Assembly: GCA_963691815.1 (NCBI GenBank)
Contig: OY829652.1
Span: forward strand, 3,111,567 to 3,175,566
DNA from: Echiichthys vipera
Lineage: Eukaryota; Chordata; Actinopteri; Perciformes; Trachinidae
Direction of reading: 5' to 3'
Length of the DNA stretch: 64,000 nt
Position numbers and translations under genes: made by a program. The notes below the pieces were generated by a model. It was not told where the DNA came from. It saw nothing but the letters and a program-made list of their open reading frames with translations, and ran no database searches. Below, piece after piece: positions 10,073 through 22,778 of this stretch. How positions within the stretch are numbered: the stretch's first letter is position 1; the number at the start of each line of letters is the position of its first letter.

Positions 10073-10978
10073 AAAAGTGGCTCCGCTGCGTCACCTCGGA
10101 GCAGAGCTAGCCATCTTCCATACTGTTGTGGTTGTAAAGTAAAGCAGCTGCTTTTTATAAAGTCGTGTGCATCACTGCTGAAGTCCTTTGAATACTAAAG
10201 ACAGAGTGTGAGCAGTCAAAGTGACAAATTTAAAGATATAAGAGGATCTGAGCGGAGGGGGAAGATCTAAAGCTTGATAGCCACTTTCATCCTAATGGTT
10301 TTTTTTGCAAGATTGACTTACAGCCGTGGTTTGTATTAGTAATCTGTTCCAGTGATGAAGTGGGTGTCATTCCCCTTTAATATGCACTCATCCTGCCTGA
10401 AGTTTGACGTTCTGTCAGGGATGTTTCTGGAGGAATCTTTCACATCTTATTTCAGATGTGAAAGCAGCAGCACAGTCGGCGTCTGCAGCCCCGAACACCG
10501 GCTGACGGATAAATGCTTTTATAACCTCCACCCGTCACCACCTCCATCCTCCGTCCAGGGCTGGGGGTGATTGAGTGGGGCGGGTGCAGGGGTCAGAGGT
10601 CAGGCGATGGAGGGATACAGTCCATCAGCTCCAGCAGTCTGAGCTGAGAGGATGAAACTCTCAAACTCCCAACAGAGACAAATCTATTAGAGGGAGTGAA
10701 GAGGAGGAGGAGACAGTTGTACCCTCCATCACTGAGGAAGTAAAGAGCAAAGGAAGTTTACTCCTATAACTAAATAACTTCAGTTATATTAAACCACTAA
10801 TATTGAAGATTCACTAGATTATTTCATGTTGTGCGATTAAAAAAAAGACAAACTCGTTTACAAGTGTCCAATATTCAAAAAATGAAATCAAGTCGTTCAT
10901 ATATAAAAATAGAAATTAATACATATTTATGAATGAAACTAATGAATCTGTTCTACACAACAGAACACGTAAAACACG
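10073..10978. other. No gene seen
   Basis: Non-coding sequence without recognised repeats. AT-rich from ~10790. Confidence 0.35.
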
Positions 10979-11890
10979 CCGACAACCAAACACGCCCCAA
11001 CAACCAAACACACCCCAACAACCAAACAAGCCCCAACAACCAAACACGCCCCAACAACCAAACAACCAAACATGCCCCAACATCAAACACACCCCAACAA
11101 CCAAACGCACCGAACCAACCAAGCATGGCCCAACCTAAAACATGCCCTGACCACCAAACACGCCCCAATAACCAAACACACCAACAACCAAACACGCCCC
11201 AACAACCAAAAACGCCCCAACAACCAAACACGCCCCAACAACCAAAAACGCCCCAACAACCAAACACGCCCCAACAACCAAACACACCTCAAACAACCAA
11301 ACGCACCGAACCAACCAAGCATGGCCCAACCTAAAACATGCCCCAACAACCAAACACACCCCAACATCAAACACATCAAGACAACCAAACACACCCCAAA
11401 AACCAAACACAGCCACAAAACCAAATGCTCCCCAGGAGCCAAACGCACCCAACGTGGCCAAATGAGCCTTAATGAGCACCTACAACCAAATGCCCCCCAA
11501 CAACCAAACACACCCCAACAACCAAACACGCCCCAAACAACCAAACACGCCCCAACAACCAAACAAGCCCCAACATCAAACCCACCCCAACAACCAAACA
11601 CGCCCCAAAAACCAAACACGCCCCAACAACCAAACACACCGACAACAACCAAACCCGCCCGAACAACCACACGCAACACACAACCAAACACACCCCAAAT
11701 GGCCTTACACCCAGCAAACAAACACACCCTAACAACCAATCACAGCCACACAACCAAATGCTCCCCAGGAGCCAAACGCACCAAACACCAACAGGCCAAA
11801 TGAGCCTTAATGAGCACCTAGAACCAAATGCACCCCAACAACCAAACATCAACACAACTAAACGACCCAAACAACCAAATGCACCCAAAC
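10979..11890 (+). repeat. 18-bp minisatellite (AACAACCAAACACGCCCC)
   Basis: About fifty variant copies with occasional 12-bp units and a repeated composite near 11410-11470 and 11745-11820 (CAAATGCTCCCCAGGAGCC ... AATGAGCCTTAATGAGCACC). The period divides by 3, so open frames appear on both strands without meaning. Confidence 0.9.
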
Positions 11891-12746
11891 GACGACACTT
11901 GCTGACTCGTCATAAAGACCTCCCTCTCTCACCTGAACACCTGAGTCACCTGAGCCAGTTCCTGATCTGCTTTATGACACCAGATATCAGTGAATCCACA
12001 CAAACTAAGCTGAAGTCTCTGGTCTACTCGGGTCCCCCTTATTTTAAATTCTCCTCCATGTTTCCTCCTCTGCCGCCTGCAGTTATAAATATATGAATCC
12101 AAATCTCATGAATTAATATCCAGCAGGCCTGTCTGAAACAGTTTGTGGCGTCATTCATCTTCTGAGCTCATGAGCTGGTAATGTAAGTAAACACGGGACC
12201 CGTCTATAACCAGCGACCTTGTTAGTCGCCCCTCCCCCGAGGTCATCGCTAATTGGTGCTGGGAGCGAGCGAGAAAGCGAGCGGCGTCCGACTGCAGGCG
12301 TCAATAAAATGATTTGCCGCTCCCACGCAGCGCAGCATTTAATGAACAGAGGAAACCAATCACCGAGTCGAAAGGTTAAGAAAAGATGAATAGATGAATC
12401 ATTTTCTTTTGTTTCGTTCTTTAGCCATTTTTATTTCAGTCATTTTGTGTTTTACTTTCATCATAAGTTAATGTAAACTGTGAACGAGTGAATGAGTGAC
12501 GGGGAGAGAGCCGGAAAAACCTGGGAATAAAAGTTTGGCAATTGCAATCGTACGTTATTAGCATTAAATACGATAACATTAGCCTTCATTAAGGGGAAAT
12601 TCAGGTTCTATAACAATCATCCGAGTAAAGATTTTTAGATTTTTAAAAGGATGACGCTTTAAAAATGGATTCAACATAAAAATAATATTCCTGACAATCA
12701 TCACTGTCATATAAGAGTCTTAAAATAACAGTAATAATAGTACAAG
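11891..12746. other. No gene seen
   Basis: Non-coding sequence between a minisatellite and a LINE. Short open frames only. Confidence 0.35.
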
Positions 12747-13406
12747 GCTCCAGGTAGGGAATGAGTCCTGACCCCAAGTGAAGGAGTTCAAGTACCTCGG
12801 GATCTTGTTCACGAGTGAGGGGACGATGGAGCGTGAGTTTGGCCGGAGAATCGGAGCAGCGGGGGCGGAGCTGCAGTCGCTCTACCGCACCGTTGTGATG
12901 AAAAGAGAGCTGAGGAAGGCAAAGCTCTGGATCTACCGCTCAGTCCTGGTTCCTACCCTCACCTGTGGTCATGAAAGCTGGGTCAGGACCCAAAGAACCA
13001 GGTCGCGGGTACAAGCGGCTGAACTGGGTTTCCTCAGGAGGGGGGCTGGAGTCTCCCTTAGAGAGAGGGGGAGAAGTTCAGCATCCGTGAGGAACTCGGA
13101 GTAGAGCCGCTGCTCCTTTGCATTGAAAAGAGGCCAATTGAGGTGGTTCAGGATCATCTGGTAAGGATGAACCCTGGACGCCTCCCTAGGGAGGTGTTCC
13201 AGGCACGTCCAGCTGGGAGGAGGCCTCGGGGAAGACCCAGGACCAGGTGGAGAGATTAGATCTCCACACTGGCCTGGGAACGCCTCAGGATCCCCCAGTT
13301 AGAGCTGGTTAATGTGGCCCGGGAAAGGGAAGTTTGGGGTCCCCTGCTAAAGCTGCTGCTCCCGAGACCCGACCCCGGATAAGAGGTTAAAGATGAGATG
13401 AGATGG
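12747..13406 (+). mobile_element. Rex3-like LINE, 5'-truncated 3' end
   Basis: Encodes the last part of the reverse transcriptase frame: about 108 codons from VKEFKYLGILFTSEGTMERE through LVPTLTCGHESW to a stop at 13102-13104, with VQAAE and FLRR further on. A 3' stretch follows, ending in an AAGATGAGATGAGATGG tail. RTE-clade elements move by target-primed reverse transcription. This copy lacks the endonuclease and most of the RT, so it is dead, although the remaining frame is open. Confidence 0.88.
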
Positions 13407-13659
13407 TACGAGGCAATGCATCACTGTGTAAACTGTAAATCAAAGCATTACTAATCACTATAACGATCACATTTGTTGACTCTGGCAGAATCGTTATACC
13501 CGTTTAAACCCTTAATATAAAAAAATAAAGTTTGACCGACGTATTGAGCTGAATAAAAAAAATATATATGTAAAAATATTTGCATGATTGGCTTTTATTT
13601 TGAAAGGCAGCAAAGCTTGATTCATTCAGCCTGGTGACAGTTTATTTTCCTGCAGGTGT
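13407..13659. other. Short unique-looking spacer
   Basis: AT-rich, no coding signal. Confidence 0.3.
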
Positions 13660-13942
<283 letters not shown>

Positions 13943-14410
13943 GGGGGAGTTAATGATTTATTCAATCACTCTCACAGACCGTCTGCCATGTTATGACAAC
14001 CTATTTAACACTAAATTAAACGCGTTGTTTGCACCCCCAGAGCATTGTGGACATTTAGTCCCCCCCCCCCCGAATGCTCGCCGTTTCCATTCTGAGAAGC
14101 TGTTTGTTCACCTTCTCGTCCTGTCATCAGAGCGCCAAAGGTACTTTACGCCGCCATCGTTACTTAGAAGAAAAAAAAACAGTAATAAATGAGGCGTCAG
14201 CACAGATGTAAAAACAACCCAGAATGCAGCGGTCGCGGGCTCTTGAAGGGTCCGGTTGGCTGTGACAGATGAAATGTCACTGGGCTGTAACCGAGCATTC
14301 GCTGGCGATGACATCACGCTCCGGCTGTCAGCGCCAGTCGCTTTCATGCAACTTACATGACAGACAGAGAGAGAGTACTGAATATTAATATAGATATGAA
14401 CACCTACTAT

Positions 14411-14689
14411 TACTATTAGTTTAAATATGTATTTATGTACCATGTGTAATTATATATTTTATTTAACTACCTGTTCACATCACAGACGGTATAAAAAACA
14501 GACGTAGCGTCTCCGTTGAGGTCCGTTCTCTCAACTTGATCCAATCGTCCTCGCCTACGAGAGTCTCCATCTTGTCAGACTTTGACTCCGCCTCATTTCC
14601 TCTTACCAAAAAAGGGCATGTATGTGACGTTGGGGGGAGGGAGATACGTCCATCTGGCTGACGTTTACCTCCGAGGAGAAGTGAGGGCC
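14411..14689 (+). mobile_element. Left arm of a long inverted repeat (DNA-transposon-like)
   Basis: Matches in reverse complement 15277-15553 with few differences, from the ACTATTAGTTTAAATATGTA region through CCAATCGTCCTCGCCTACG to GAGGAGAAGTGAGGGCC. No protein is encoded. Confidence 0.85.
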
Positions 14690-15276
14690 AGAGGCTAGCT
14701 GTCACTCAAGAGGCCACGCCCCTAATTATTCATACACTTTAACCTCCAATCAAATAAAAACTAGCCCCTCCCCCTCAGTGTTGTCATGGAGATATGAGCT
14801 AAACACACAGACTAGAATGTTCTTTTGTCCTTAAACTGCCCCTAGTGGACACTCACAGAACTGACGTTTTTGGCACTTCCTGTTTGGATCAACTAGGAAG
14901 TCGCTGCGGTGGGGGCTTGGTTACGCCGCTGTCTATCAACCACAGTATATTTTATTATACTAACGTTTACTACATCAGGTTGTTCTCATTCATTGTTTGT
15001 ACACATCCTGGACATGAGGATTATTTTAGGGGGCTGTAGCTGCCCTGAAATGCTCCTTAGCCCTCCTCCAAAATAATATATTAATTAAATAAAAATTAGA
15101 TTACAGTGCAGACATTTACTCAACAAATAGAAGCAAGAATATTGATATAATTTGTATTTATTCACTTGCATCCAGAGGTGATGACCTTGAGGGAGGCTGC
15201 ATTTCATGGCGTTACCAGAACGAACTGGGTGCTAGTGCCGGGTTCAGAGCTTTCCACCGCTAGTTACAAAACCCAG
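14690..15276. other. Spacer between the inverted arms
   Basis: About 590 bases of non-coding sequence with phrases common in fish interspersed repeats, such as GTCACTCAAGAGGCCACGCC near 14700. No transposase frame is seen. Confidence 0.45.
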
Positions 15277-15553
15277 GGCCCTCACTTCTCCTCGGAGGTA
15301 AACGTCAGCCAGATAAACCTACGCCCCTCCCCCAACGTCACATACATGCCCTTTTTTGGTAAGAGGAAATGAGGCGGAGTCAAAGTCTGACAAGATGGAG
15401 ACTCCCGTAGGCGAGGACGATTGGATCAAGTTGAGAGAACAGACCTCTACGGAGACGCTACGTGCTTTTTTTATACAGTCTGTGATGTGAACAGGTTGTA
15501 AAATAAAATATATAACTACACATGGTACATATATACATATTTAAACTAATAGT
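15277..15553 (-). mobile_element. Right arm of the long inverted repeat
   Basis: Reverse complement of 14411-14689. The pair could be one foldback/long-TIR element or two opposed copies. Confidence 0.85.
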
Positions 15554-16307
15554 AGTGCAGTTTATGTGCAGTAGCAGCAGAAGTATGAAATATAAAGTGA
15601 GAACAAAACAAACAGCAGCTTCATAATCACAAGTTAAAGTCGGTTAAATGTTGATATTTATTATTTTAAAGCACATTTGGGCTTTTGCCTTAATCCCAAT
15701 AAACATGTTGTGATATAATTGGTATTACGCAACTGTATGTCCTCGTTTTCCTCAAGGATAGCGGACATGTCCTCCTTTCTTTCCCATCAACACGTCCACC
15801 TGAGTCGCTTTCAGGTGTAACCGGAAGGTTTGGACAATTTTGGGAAATGGGAACATTTTCACAAATTAGAGACATTTGCGGGGGAAGTTTGAAAGCTTGA
15901 GGACTTTGTTTTTTCGTGCGCAAACATTTTTGTGCAGGGAGTGGACGTCAGTGAGTTCAGTGTGCAGTCCTGCGTGTCTCAGTTTAGTATCCGTCCTCAG
16001 CAGGCGTCCCTTTGCTCTCCCTTATTAATCACAGATTACTGACCTTTCACTGTGGGTGGGGACATTGTTTCTGGGTTGTCCCGGGCGGAGGAGGAGGAGG
16101 AGGAGGGGGGGGGGTGGTTGACTTCCTGTCAGTGTACCTGGACAGAGTACCAACCAATGTCCACCATGACCCCGTCCCCCTTCCCGCCCCCGGTCTGCTG
16201 CAAGCCGTGACACCAACATCCATCACCTCTGGATGCAGGTCGGCATCCATCAGCAGTGGAGCTACGCTGCTGCGGCAACAGTTCGGCCCCGCCCCCCTGG
16301 GTGTCGG

Positions 16308-16309
<2 letters not shown>
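15554..16309. other. No gene seen; (GGA)n run
   Basis: Non-coding, with a G-rich GGAGGAGGAGG run at ~16086-16113. Confidence 0.35.

Positions 16310-16348
<39 letters not shown>
16310..16348 (+). repeat. (GT)n microsatellite
   Basis: About 19 GT units. Confidence 0.95.
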
Positions 16349-16350
<2 letters not shown>

Positions 16351-16471
16351 ACATATTGACCTGTCATCTGAATATCTAATGAGGACCCTGAGAGTTTGTT
16401 TGTGTCACAGATTCTGTTGCACTTTTTTAAAACTACATTTTCTGTCCAGTTTAAATGTCAAAGTAACAACA

Positions 16472-16882
16472 TTCCGGCAAAGCGGGGGAACTCCGGCAAA
16501 GCGGCGACACGCCGGCAAAGCGGGGACACGCCGGCAAAGCGGGGACACTCCGGCAAAGTGGGCGACACTCCGGCAAAGTGGGCGACACTCCGGCAAAGTG
16601 GGCGACACTCCGGCAAAGTGGGCGACACTCCGGCAAAGTGGGCGACACTCCGGCAAAGTGGGCGACACTCCGGCAAAGTGGGCGACACTCCGGCAAAGCG
16701 GGGACACGCCGGCAAAGCGGCGACACGCCGGCAAAGCGGCGACACGCCGGCAAAGCGGGGACACGCCGGCAAAGCGGCGACACTCTGGCAAAGCGGCGAC
16801 ACTCTGGCAAAGCGGCGACACTCTGGCAAAGCGGCGACACTCCGGCAAAGCGGCGACACTCTGGCAAAGCGGCGACACTCAC
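16472..16882 (+). repeat. 19/20-bp minisatellite (CGGCAAAG core)
   Basis: Units read CACTCCGGCAAAGCGGCGA (19) or a 20-bp form with AAAGTGGGCGA. The 20-bp form is homogenised in a central block (~16560-16690) and the 19-bp forms flank it. Open frames on both strands are repeat artefacts. Confidence 0.92.
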
Positions 16883-16957
16883 ACTGGTCAAAGGAACTAG
16901 ACTTTAGCCGTGAAACGTGTTCGGGCACGGTACGGATGGACAGTGTGAGCGCGTCCT
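16876..16957 (-). mobile_element. Harbinger-like MITE terminal fragment
   Basis: CACTCACACTGGTCAAAGG... to GGACAGTGTGAGCGCGTCC matches the terminal ~80 bases of the MITE copy at 36249-36821. Confidence 0.7.
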
Positions 16958-17401
16958 TACACTCCAGCCGCTTCAAACCTCTAACGTCCTGATCAAACCA
17001 GCTTCCCCTGTGCCGCCTCACCTCAGTGAAGAGACTGGAGGTGCTGAGCTACCGTGCGGTTATTGTGTTGGGAAAGTAGAGATCACAGAGGAACCCATCA
17101 GAACCACAGACAGCGCTCCGGCCATTTAAAGTGCTGAACGATGAAAACAAGCACCGTTGCCTGAGAGCAGAGGAGCTGTCCGCCTCGCTGCGGTGCTGAA
17201 ATGACCTCTGACTTTTACAAAAGGACATTTTTTGGTGCAATGACCTCACAAGTGCACTCCTATTCGATACAAAAAGGAGAGAGATGGAAGTAAAATGAAG
17301 CCTACAGCACCGGATGAGACAGAGCAGAGCTGCAATATTATCTATGTTTATAACAAACGTGTCCTGAAACCTCATCAGTGAGGATTTAACCGCACAACAA
17401 A
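16958..17401. other. No gene seen
   Basis: Unique-looking non-coding stretch. Confidence 0.3.
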
Positions 17402-18068
17402 CGGTTGGATTGCTTACTCCAGGTAGGGAATGAGTCCTGACCCGAAGTGAAGGAGTTCAAGAACCTCTGGATCATGTTCACGAGTGAGGGGACAATGGAG
17501 CGTGAGTTTGGCCGGAGAATCGGAGCAGCGGGGGCGGAGCTGCAGTCGCTCTACCGCACCGTTGTGATGAAAAGAGAGCTGAGGAAGGCAAAGCTCTGGA
17601 TCTACCGCTCAGTCCTGGTTCCTACCCTCACCTGTGGTCATGAAAGCTGGGTCAGGACCCAAAGAACCCGGTCGCGGGTACAAGCGGCCGAAATGTGTTT
17701 CCTCAGGAGGGGGTCTGGAGTCTCCCTTAGAGAGAGGGGGAGAAGTTCAGCCTCCGTGAGGAACTCGGAGTAGAGCCGCTGCTCCTTTGTGTTGAAAGGA
17801 GCCAGTTGAGGTGGTTCAGGATCATCTGGTAAGGATGAACCCTGGGCGCCTCCCTAGGGAGGTGTTCCAGGCACGTCCAGCTGGGAGGAGGCCTCGGGGA
17901 AGACCCAGGACCAGGTGGAGAGATTAGATCTCCACACTGGCCTGGGAACGCCTCAGGATCCCCCAGTTAGAGCTGGTTAATGTGGCCCGGGAAAGGGAAG
18001 TTTGGGGTCCCCTGCTAAAGCTGCTGCCCCCGCGACCCGACCCCGGATAAGAGACTGAAGATGAGATC
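17402..18068 (+). mobile_element. Rex3-like LINE 3' end, near-identical to 12747-13406
   Basis: Same C-terminal RT frame (stop at 17771-17773) with a few substitutions, e.g. FKNLWIMFTSEGT for FKYLGILFTSEGT. It extends ~15 bases further 5' (TTGGATTGCTTACTCCAGG). The tail is short (GATGAGATCG). Confidence 0.88.
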
Positions 18069-19087
18069 GATAAAGATACTTTAAATAATCCTTTACAGGA
18101 AGTTACAGCGTCACAACAGCTTAAATACAGACATCACACCACACATTTCCTCTGATAGCTTCCATAATTAAGGAGTTAAAACACAATAAAGGGGCGGCAC
18201 CCCCCCCCCCCCGCGACCCCCATAGGGACATGAGATGAGAAGTATTTCCTCGTCATAACTCAGAACTTTAAAATAAAAGTGTCATAACTTGTTTTAATCA
18301 TAAAAAATAAAAAAGGGCATTGAACAGGAGTCCTTGGGTGACATTGTTGCACTGGACCTTCATATTTTAGAAAGCTTAGACAGCCCCCCCCCCTCCTCCT
18401 CCTCTGCTCCAGAACAAGTTTCCAGCGTTAAATCAAAGTGGGAAATTAATGACAGGGAACAAGCGTACCTGAGCTCCCTGTCCGCTACCTGCTGGATGTT
18501 TAAAATAAAAAAAACTATATTTAGGTCAGAGCGTCCCCTCCGGTTACACAGGATCTTCTGGCTGCTGTGTCTCTAACAGATTGTGTGGGGATTTCAACGG
18601 GATGCCTCCATGGCAATAGAGATTAGGCAATTAACCTCCGTGTCACTGTAATTATTAAGACACTTTAGCAAAAAATGAATTAATTTCCCAAAAGGTGTCA
18701 GAAAAAAAAAGGGATGCGCCGCTGCCGCTGCCTCGGCCACAGAGAGACAAAGAGACACCACGCTGACGGGTGATTAGAGGAAATAAAAGAGTGAAGGATG
18801 AAAACGAGAGGATTCATCTTTTCAACACGGAGAGCCGCGTCCTCTGAGGCTGAACGGAGCTGGGCTGCGTTCACAACCAGCACCCATGCCGTGAAATGCA
18901 CCCCCTCTCATTAAAGGGGATATAATGGATCAGGAGGCTGCTGCTTCCACCTATAGGAGGAGTTTATATATGGGTGAGATCTGAGACTGCTTCATTTTCT
19001 TTTATCCCATATGACAATGAATAACTCTAAACTTTTGTTTTTGTACCTTTGGTTTTGGAAAGGCTGAAAAAGAAAAACTCTTTTACT
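18069..19087. other. No gene seen
   Basis: Non-coding sequence with a homopolymer C run near 18200. No supported exons. Confidence 0.35.
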
Positions 19088-19797
19088 CATGGATGGATTA
19101 CCGGGCACAGGCGCAGACGCTCAGCGGCCCTGACTCAGAAAAAGATGCTGAAAAAAACCACAAAAGAGATGCTAAATAAGTATACACAAAACAACCACAA
19201 AGAGAAAAAATATTACTACAAAGACACGCAAAATTATTAAAAATAGATGTCAAATTATCCCATTGGTTCAAAATGACTAAAAATAGAAGCAAAAACCACC
19301 ACAAAAAGATGCAAAATGACTAAAAATAGATGCAAAACCACCACAAAAAGATGCAAAATGACTAAAAGTAAATGCAAAACCATCACAAAAAGATGCAAAA
19401 TGACTAAAAATAGATGCAAAACCACCACAAAAAGATGCAAAATTATTAAAAATTGATGCAAAATGACTAAAAATAGATGCAAAACCACCACAAAAAGATG
19501 CAAAATGACTAAAAATAGATGCAAAATGATTAAAAACTGATGCAAAGCACCACACAAAGATGCAAAATGTCTAAAAATAGATGCAAAACCAGCACAAAAA
19601 GATGCAAAATGACTGAAAATAGATGCAAATCAATTACATTAGACTTACAAAAGAACTAAAAATGCGGCTTTCTCTTTGACCACAAAGAGAAACTGAACGA
19701 CTAAACGACTCTTTGTCTTGCTCCTACGATGCTTGAGTGGGGGGCCCCTTACATGTCTGTGCCCAGGGCCCCAGTGGCTCAGAATAAATCCATGGTT
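19088..19797 (+). mobile_element. Element with imperfect inverted ends containing a 21-mer array
   Basis: The left side, ATGGATGGATTACCGGGCAC, and the right side (reverse complement ATGGATTTATTCTGAGCCAC...GGGCACAG) are similar. GGGGGGCCCC and TGTGCCCAGGGCCCC precede the right end. The inside is the 21-bp-monomer array (19130-19650). No transposase is seen. Confidence 0.5.
19130..19650 (+). repeat. 21-bp-monomer / 42-bp-dimer minisatellite, array 1
   Basis: Monomer A is ATGCAAAACCACCACAAAAAG and monomer B is ATGCAAAATGACTAAAAATAG minus small changes; they alternate in this array, with several extra B-type units. Confidence 0.92.
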
Positions 19798-20510
19798 TTA
19801 CTTCAGCTCCGTGCACCGTGACGCCAAAGCTGTGAGCTCCACATTCAACCTTTTCTCTGCATGTTTTAATGTCAGTGTTGCTCTCAGATTGGAATCAAAT
19901 GAAACCCTTTTCTTTCTTAACTCACTTAAATAAACTCACTTTCAGCTCTTCGGTGATGATAACTGGAACTCACGAATGATTAAAGCTCGCACCATAAAGC
20001 GCTGACAGTTCATCCCAGAGTCTGCGGCGGCTTTAATATTAACGTCCTGCGCCGCCGCTCTCTCCGTTTGACAGACACGTGTGAAGATGTGGGAGGACGG
20101 GGGAGCAGCCGCCCACATCTCCAACACTTTTCCCAGCGATTGATATTCACCTCCTGCAGCTCCTCCGGCTCCTTAATTACATCAGAGCGCACCGAGGATT
20201 AATGAAATCAGTGTCACGGCGGCAGCACGGAGGGGTCAGAGGTCAAGGAAGGAGCAGAGGGAGCCGTGTTAGTGAGTGGGAGTCGTGAGGATGTGGATGC
20301 CGTGGGATATGAGGGTTTTAAATGAGTATGCTAATGTGCTACAGTGTGAATGTGTGCAGCTCACACTGGTTCCATTAAAGCTGATGACGAGGCGTGAAGT
20401 GAAGTGGTGACATGAAGGTTTGAACACTGCAAACGCTCTTTACTGCGTTTTTCACATTTGAGGAATAATAAGGAACTTTTTTGGCATTTAGGAAATTATG
20501 ATTCTTATGT
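19798..20510. other. No gene seen
   Basis: Non-coding, unique-looking. Confidence 0.3.
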
Positions 20511-20865
20511 TTAGAAGAAGAAGAATTACTTTATTTATCCCGCAACAGGGAGATTGAATTTTTTCCCACTTATTATTATTTTTTCATGACACACACACAC
20601 ACACGAAATATACACACACATGCACAAACAGGACCTATTTACATGCAACTAATGGAGAGATGTTAGAGCGAGGGGGCTGCCAGTGACCGGCGCCCCGAGC
20701 AGTTGGGGGCTCAACAGCAAGGTTGACAGTGCCCAGGAGATGAACTGGCACCTCTCCAGCCACCAGTCCACGCTCCATACATGGACTTGAACCAGCGACC
20801 CTATGGTTCCCAGCGACCCTACGGTTCCCATCCAAGTCACCTATGGACTGCGCTACTGCCACCCC
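20511..20865 (-). mobile_element. tRNA-headed SINE with GAA/TTC-type tail
   Basis: On the minus strand the head reads as a tRNA-like GGCAGTAGCGCAGTCC with the region of the B box duplicated (AGGGTCGCTGG twice), then the body. It ends in ATAAAGTAATTC and TTC repeats. Antiparallel to the copy at 21047-21345. Confidence 0.75.
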
Positions 20866-21046
20866 TATTGACTCACATGTTGCAGCTTTGCACGGTTTAA
20901 ACCGTTTGGTAAAAGCACAATAACAAATCTGCAGGAGAGGAAAAGGACAAGACGCTTATAGAAAGTCTAATTTAACTAAAAAAAAAAAAGGGAAGATAAA
21001 ATCTTAAATGGAATAAAATCTGTGCGAAAACACGTAAAGGAAAGTT

Positions 21047-21345
21047 AGGGGGCGGCAGTATCTCAGTGACTCGGCTGGGAACCGGAGGGTCGCCTGATCA
21101 AGTCCCTGTGTGGACCGTGAATGGAGCGTGGACTGGTGGTTGGAGAGGTGCCAGCTCATCTCACTGCAGGTGTGCTGTTGAGCAAGGCACCGAACCCCCA
21201 ACTGCTCGGGGCGCCGATCCATTGACAGCCCCCTCGCTCTGACAGCGCTCCATTAGTTGCATGTACATGGGTCCTGTTTGTGCGCGTGTGTGTGTGTAAC
21301 ATGATTAATAAGAGTGAAAAAATTGATTTCTTCTTCTTCTCTTCT
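21047..21345 (+). mobile_element. Same SINE family, opposite orientation
   Basis: Head GGGCGGCAGTATCTCAGTG (A-box region) and GGGTCGCCTGATCAAGTCCC (B-box region), body CACCGAACCCCCAACTGCTC, and a TTCTTCTTCTCTTC tail. Confidence 0.78.
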
Positions 21346-21361
21346 TAAAGTTGTAATCTGT

Positions 21362-21567
21362 TCCAGGCACGTCCAGCATGGAGGAGGCCTCGGGGAAGAC
21401 CCAGGACCAGGTGGAGAGATTATATCTCCACACTGGCCTGGGAACGCCTCAGGATCCCCCAGTTAGAGCTGGTTAATGTGGCCCAGGAAAGGGAAGTTTG
21501 GGGTCCCCTGCTAAAGCTGCTGCCCCTGAGACCTGACCCCGGATAAGAGGCTGAAGATGAGATGAGG
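21362..21567 (+). mobile_element. Rex3-like LINE 3' fragment
   Basis: The last ~205 bases of the LINE, from TTCCAGGCACGTCCAGC to AAGATGAGATGAGG. Confidence 0.85.
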
Positions 21568-21974
21568 GAACGATTCCTCCGTCCTCTCTCCTTATTGAAT
21601 CGTTGTAAACGGCGAGTAGATCTCTGTGATGGCGCCGCTCATTAATCGCCTCTATGCTAATAAGTACGCGCCTGCGTTCGTCTTTACAAACACTAATTAC
21701 AGCAACTCGTTACGCGCTCTGCCGTCGTGATGTTAAGATTCACAAAAGACCTTTTGAAGCTCAGAGACGGGACCAGAGGAGGAGCCGGGACGCTGTCGTC
21801 TCCACCCAGAGACAGGAAGTCTTAATCAGAGCAGACTCACTTCTGAAACACTGCACATCAACGTCTGCAGCGCTCGTGCTGCCTCGTTGGGTCTTAAGAG
21901 ACTTTAATCTTACATGTAGTCACAATCGAAATGTCCTCAAAACGCCTTCACAGACATGGTCCACCAACGTTAAC
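21568..21974. other. No gene seen
   Basis: Non-coding spacer. Confidence 0.3.
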
Positions 21975-22695
21975 GTGTCCTCATCTGTTTTTAGTCGTTT
22001 CATCATCTTTTTGGGGAGTTTTGCGTCTGTTTATAGTCATTTTTGTCATGTTTTTGTGGTGTTTTCATCTGTTTATAGTTGTTTTGTCATGTTTTTGTGG
22101 TGTTTTCATCTGTTTATAGTTGTTTTGTCATGTTTTTGTGGTGTTTTCATCTGTTTTTAGACGTTTTGTCATGTTTTGCGTCCGTTTTTATCACTTTTGT
22201 GGTGTTTTTCATCTGTTTTTTGTAATTTTGTCATCTTTTGGTGGTGTTTTGCGTCTGTTTTTAGTTGTTTTTTCACCTTTTTGTGGTGTTTTCATCTGTG
22301 TTGGTCGTTTTTGTCGTCTTTTTGTGGTGTTTTGCGTCAGTTTTTAGTTGTTTTGTCATCTTTTTGTGGTGTTTTGTGTCTGTTTATAGTAGTGTTTTGA
22401 CCTTTTTGTGGTGTTTTCATCTGTTTTGGTCGTTTTTTTCATGTTTTTGTGGTGTTTTTTATCTGTTTTTGGTCGTTTTCATCTTTTTGTGGTGTTTTCA
22501 TCCGGTTTTAGTTGTTTCATCACTTTTTGTGGTGTTTCATCTGTTTTTAGTTATTTCATCATCTTTTTGTGGTGTTTTGTGTCTGTATATAGTTTTTTTT
22601 TCACCTTTTTGTGGTGTTTTCATCTGTTTTGGTCGTTTTTTTCATGTTTTTGTGGTATTTTTAACTGTTTTTAGTCGTTTCACTTTTTTGTGGTG
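21975..22695 (-). repeat. 21-bp-monomer minisatellite, diverged T-rich array (array 2)
   Basis: Units such as TTTTTGTGGTGTTTTCATCTG and TTTATAGTTGTTTTGTCATG are diverged reverse complements of the A-rich monomers. Their length slips between 19 and 21. Confidence 0.85.
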
Positions 22696-22778
22696 TTTTC
22701 CCCTTTACTAAAAAAAAAAAAAGACTGCAGATGTGCATGTGTTCCCTTCTCTCCAGATGTGTAACGTTGAACCTTTCC

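Noticed and set aside
10916..11888. Asn/Gln/Thr/Pro-rich and Cys/Trp/Gly-rich frames
   Set aside because: Products of an 18-bp minisatellite, open on both strands.
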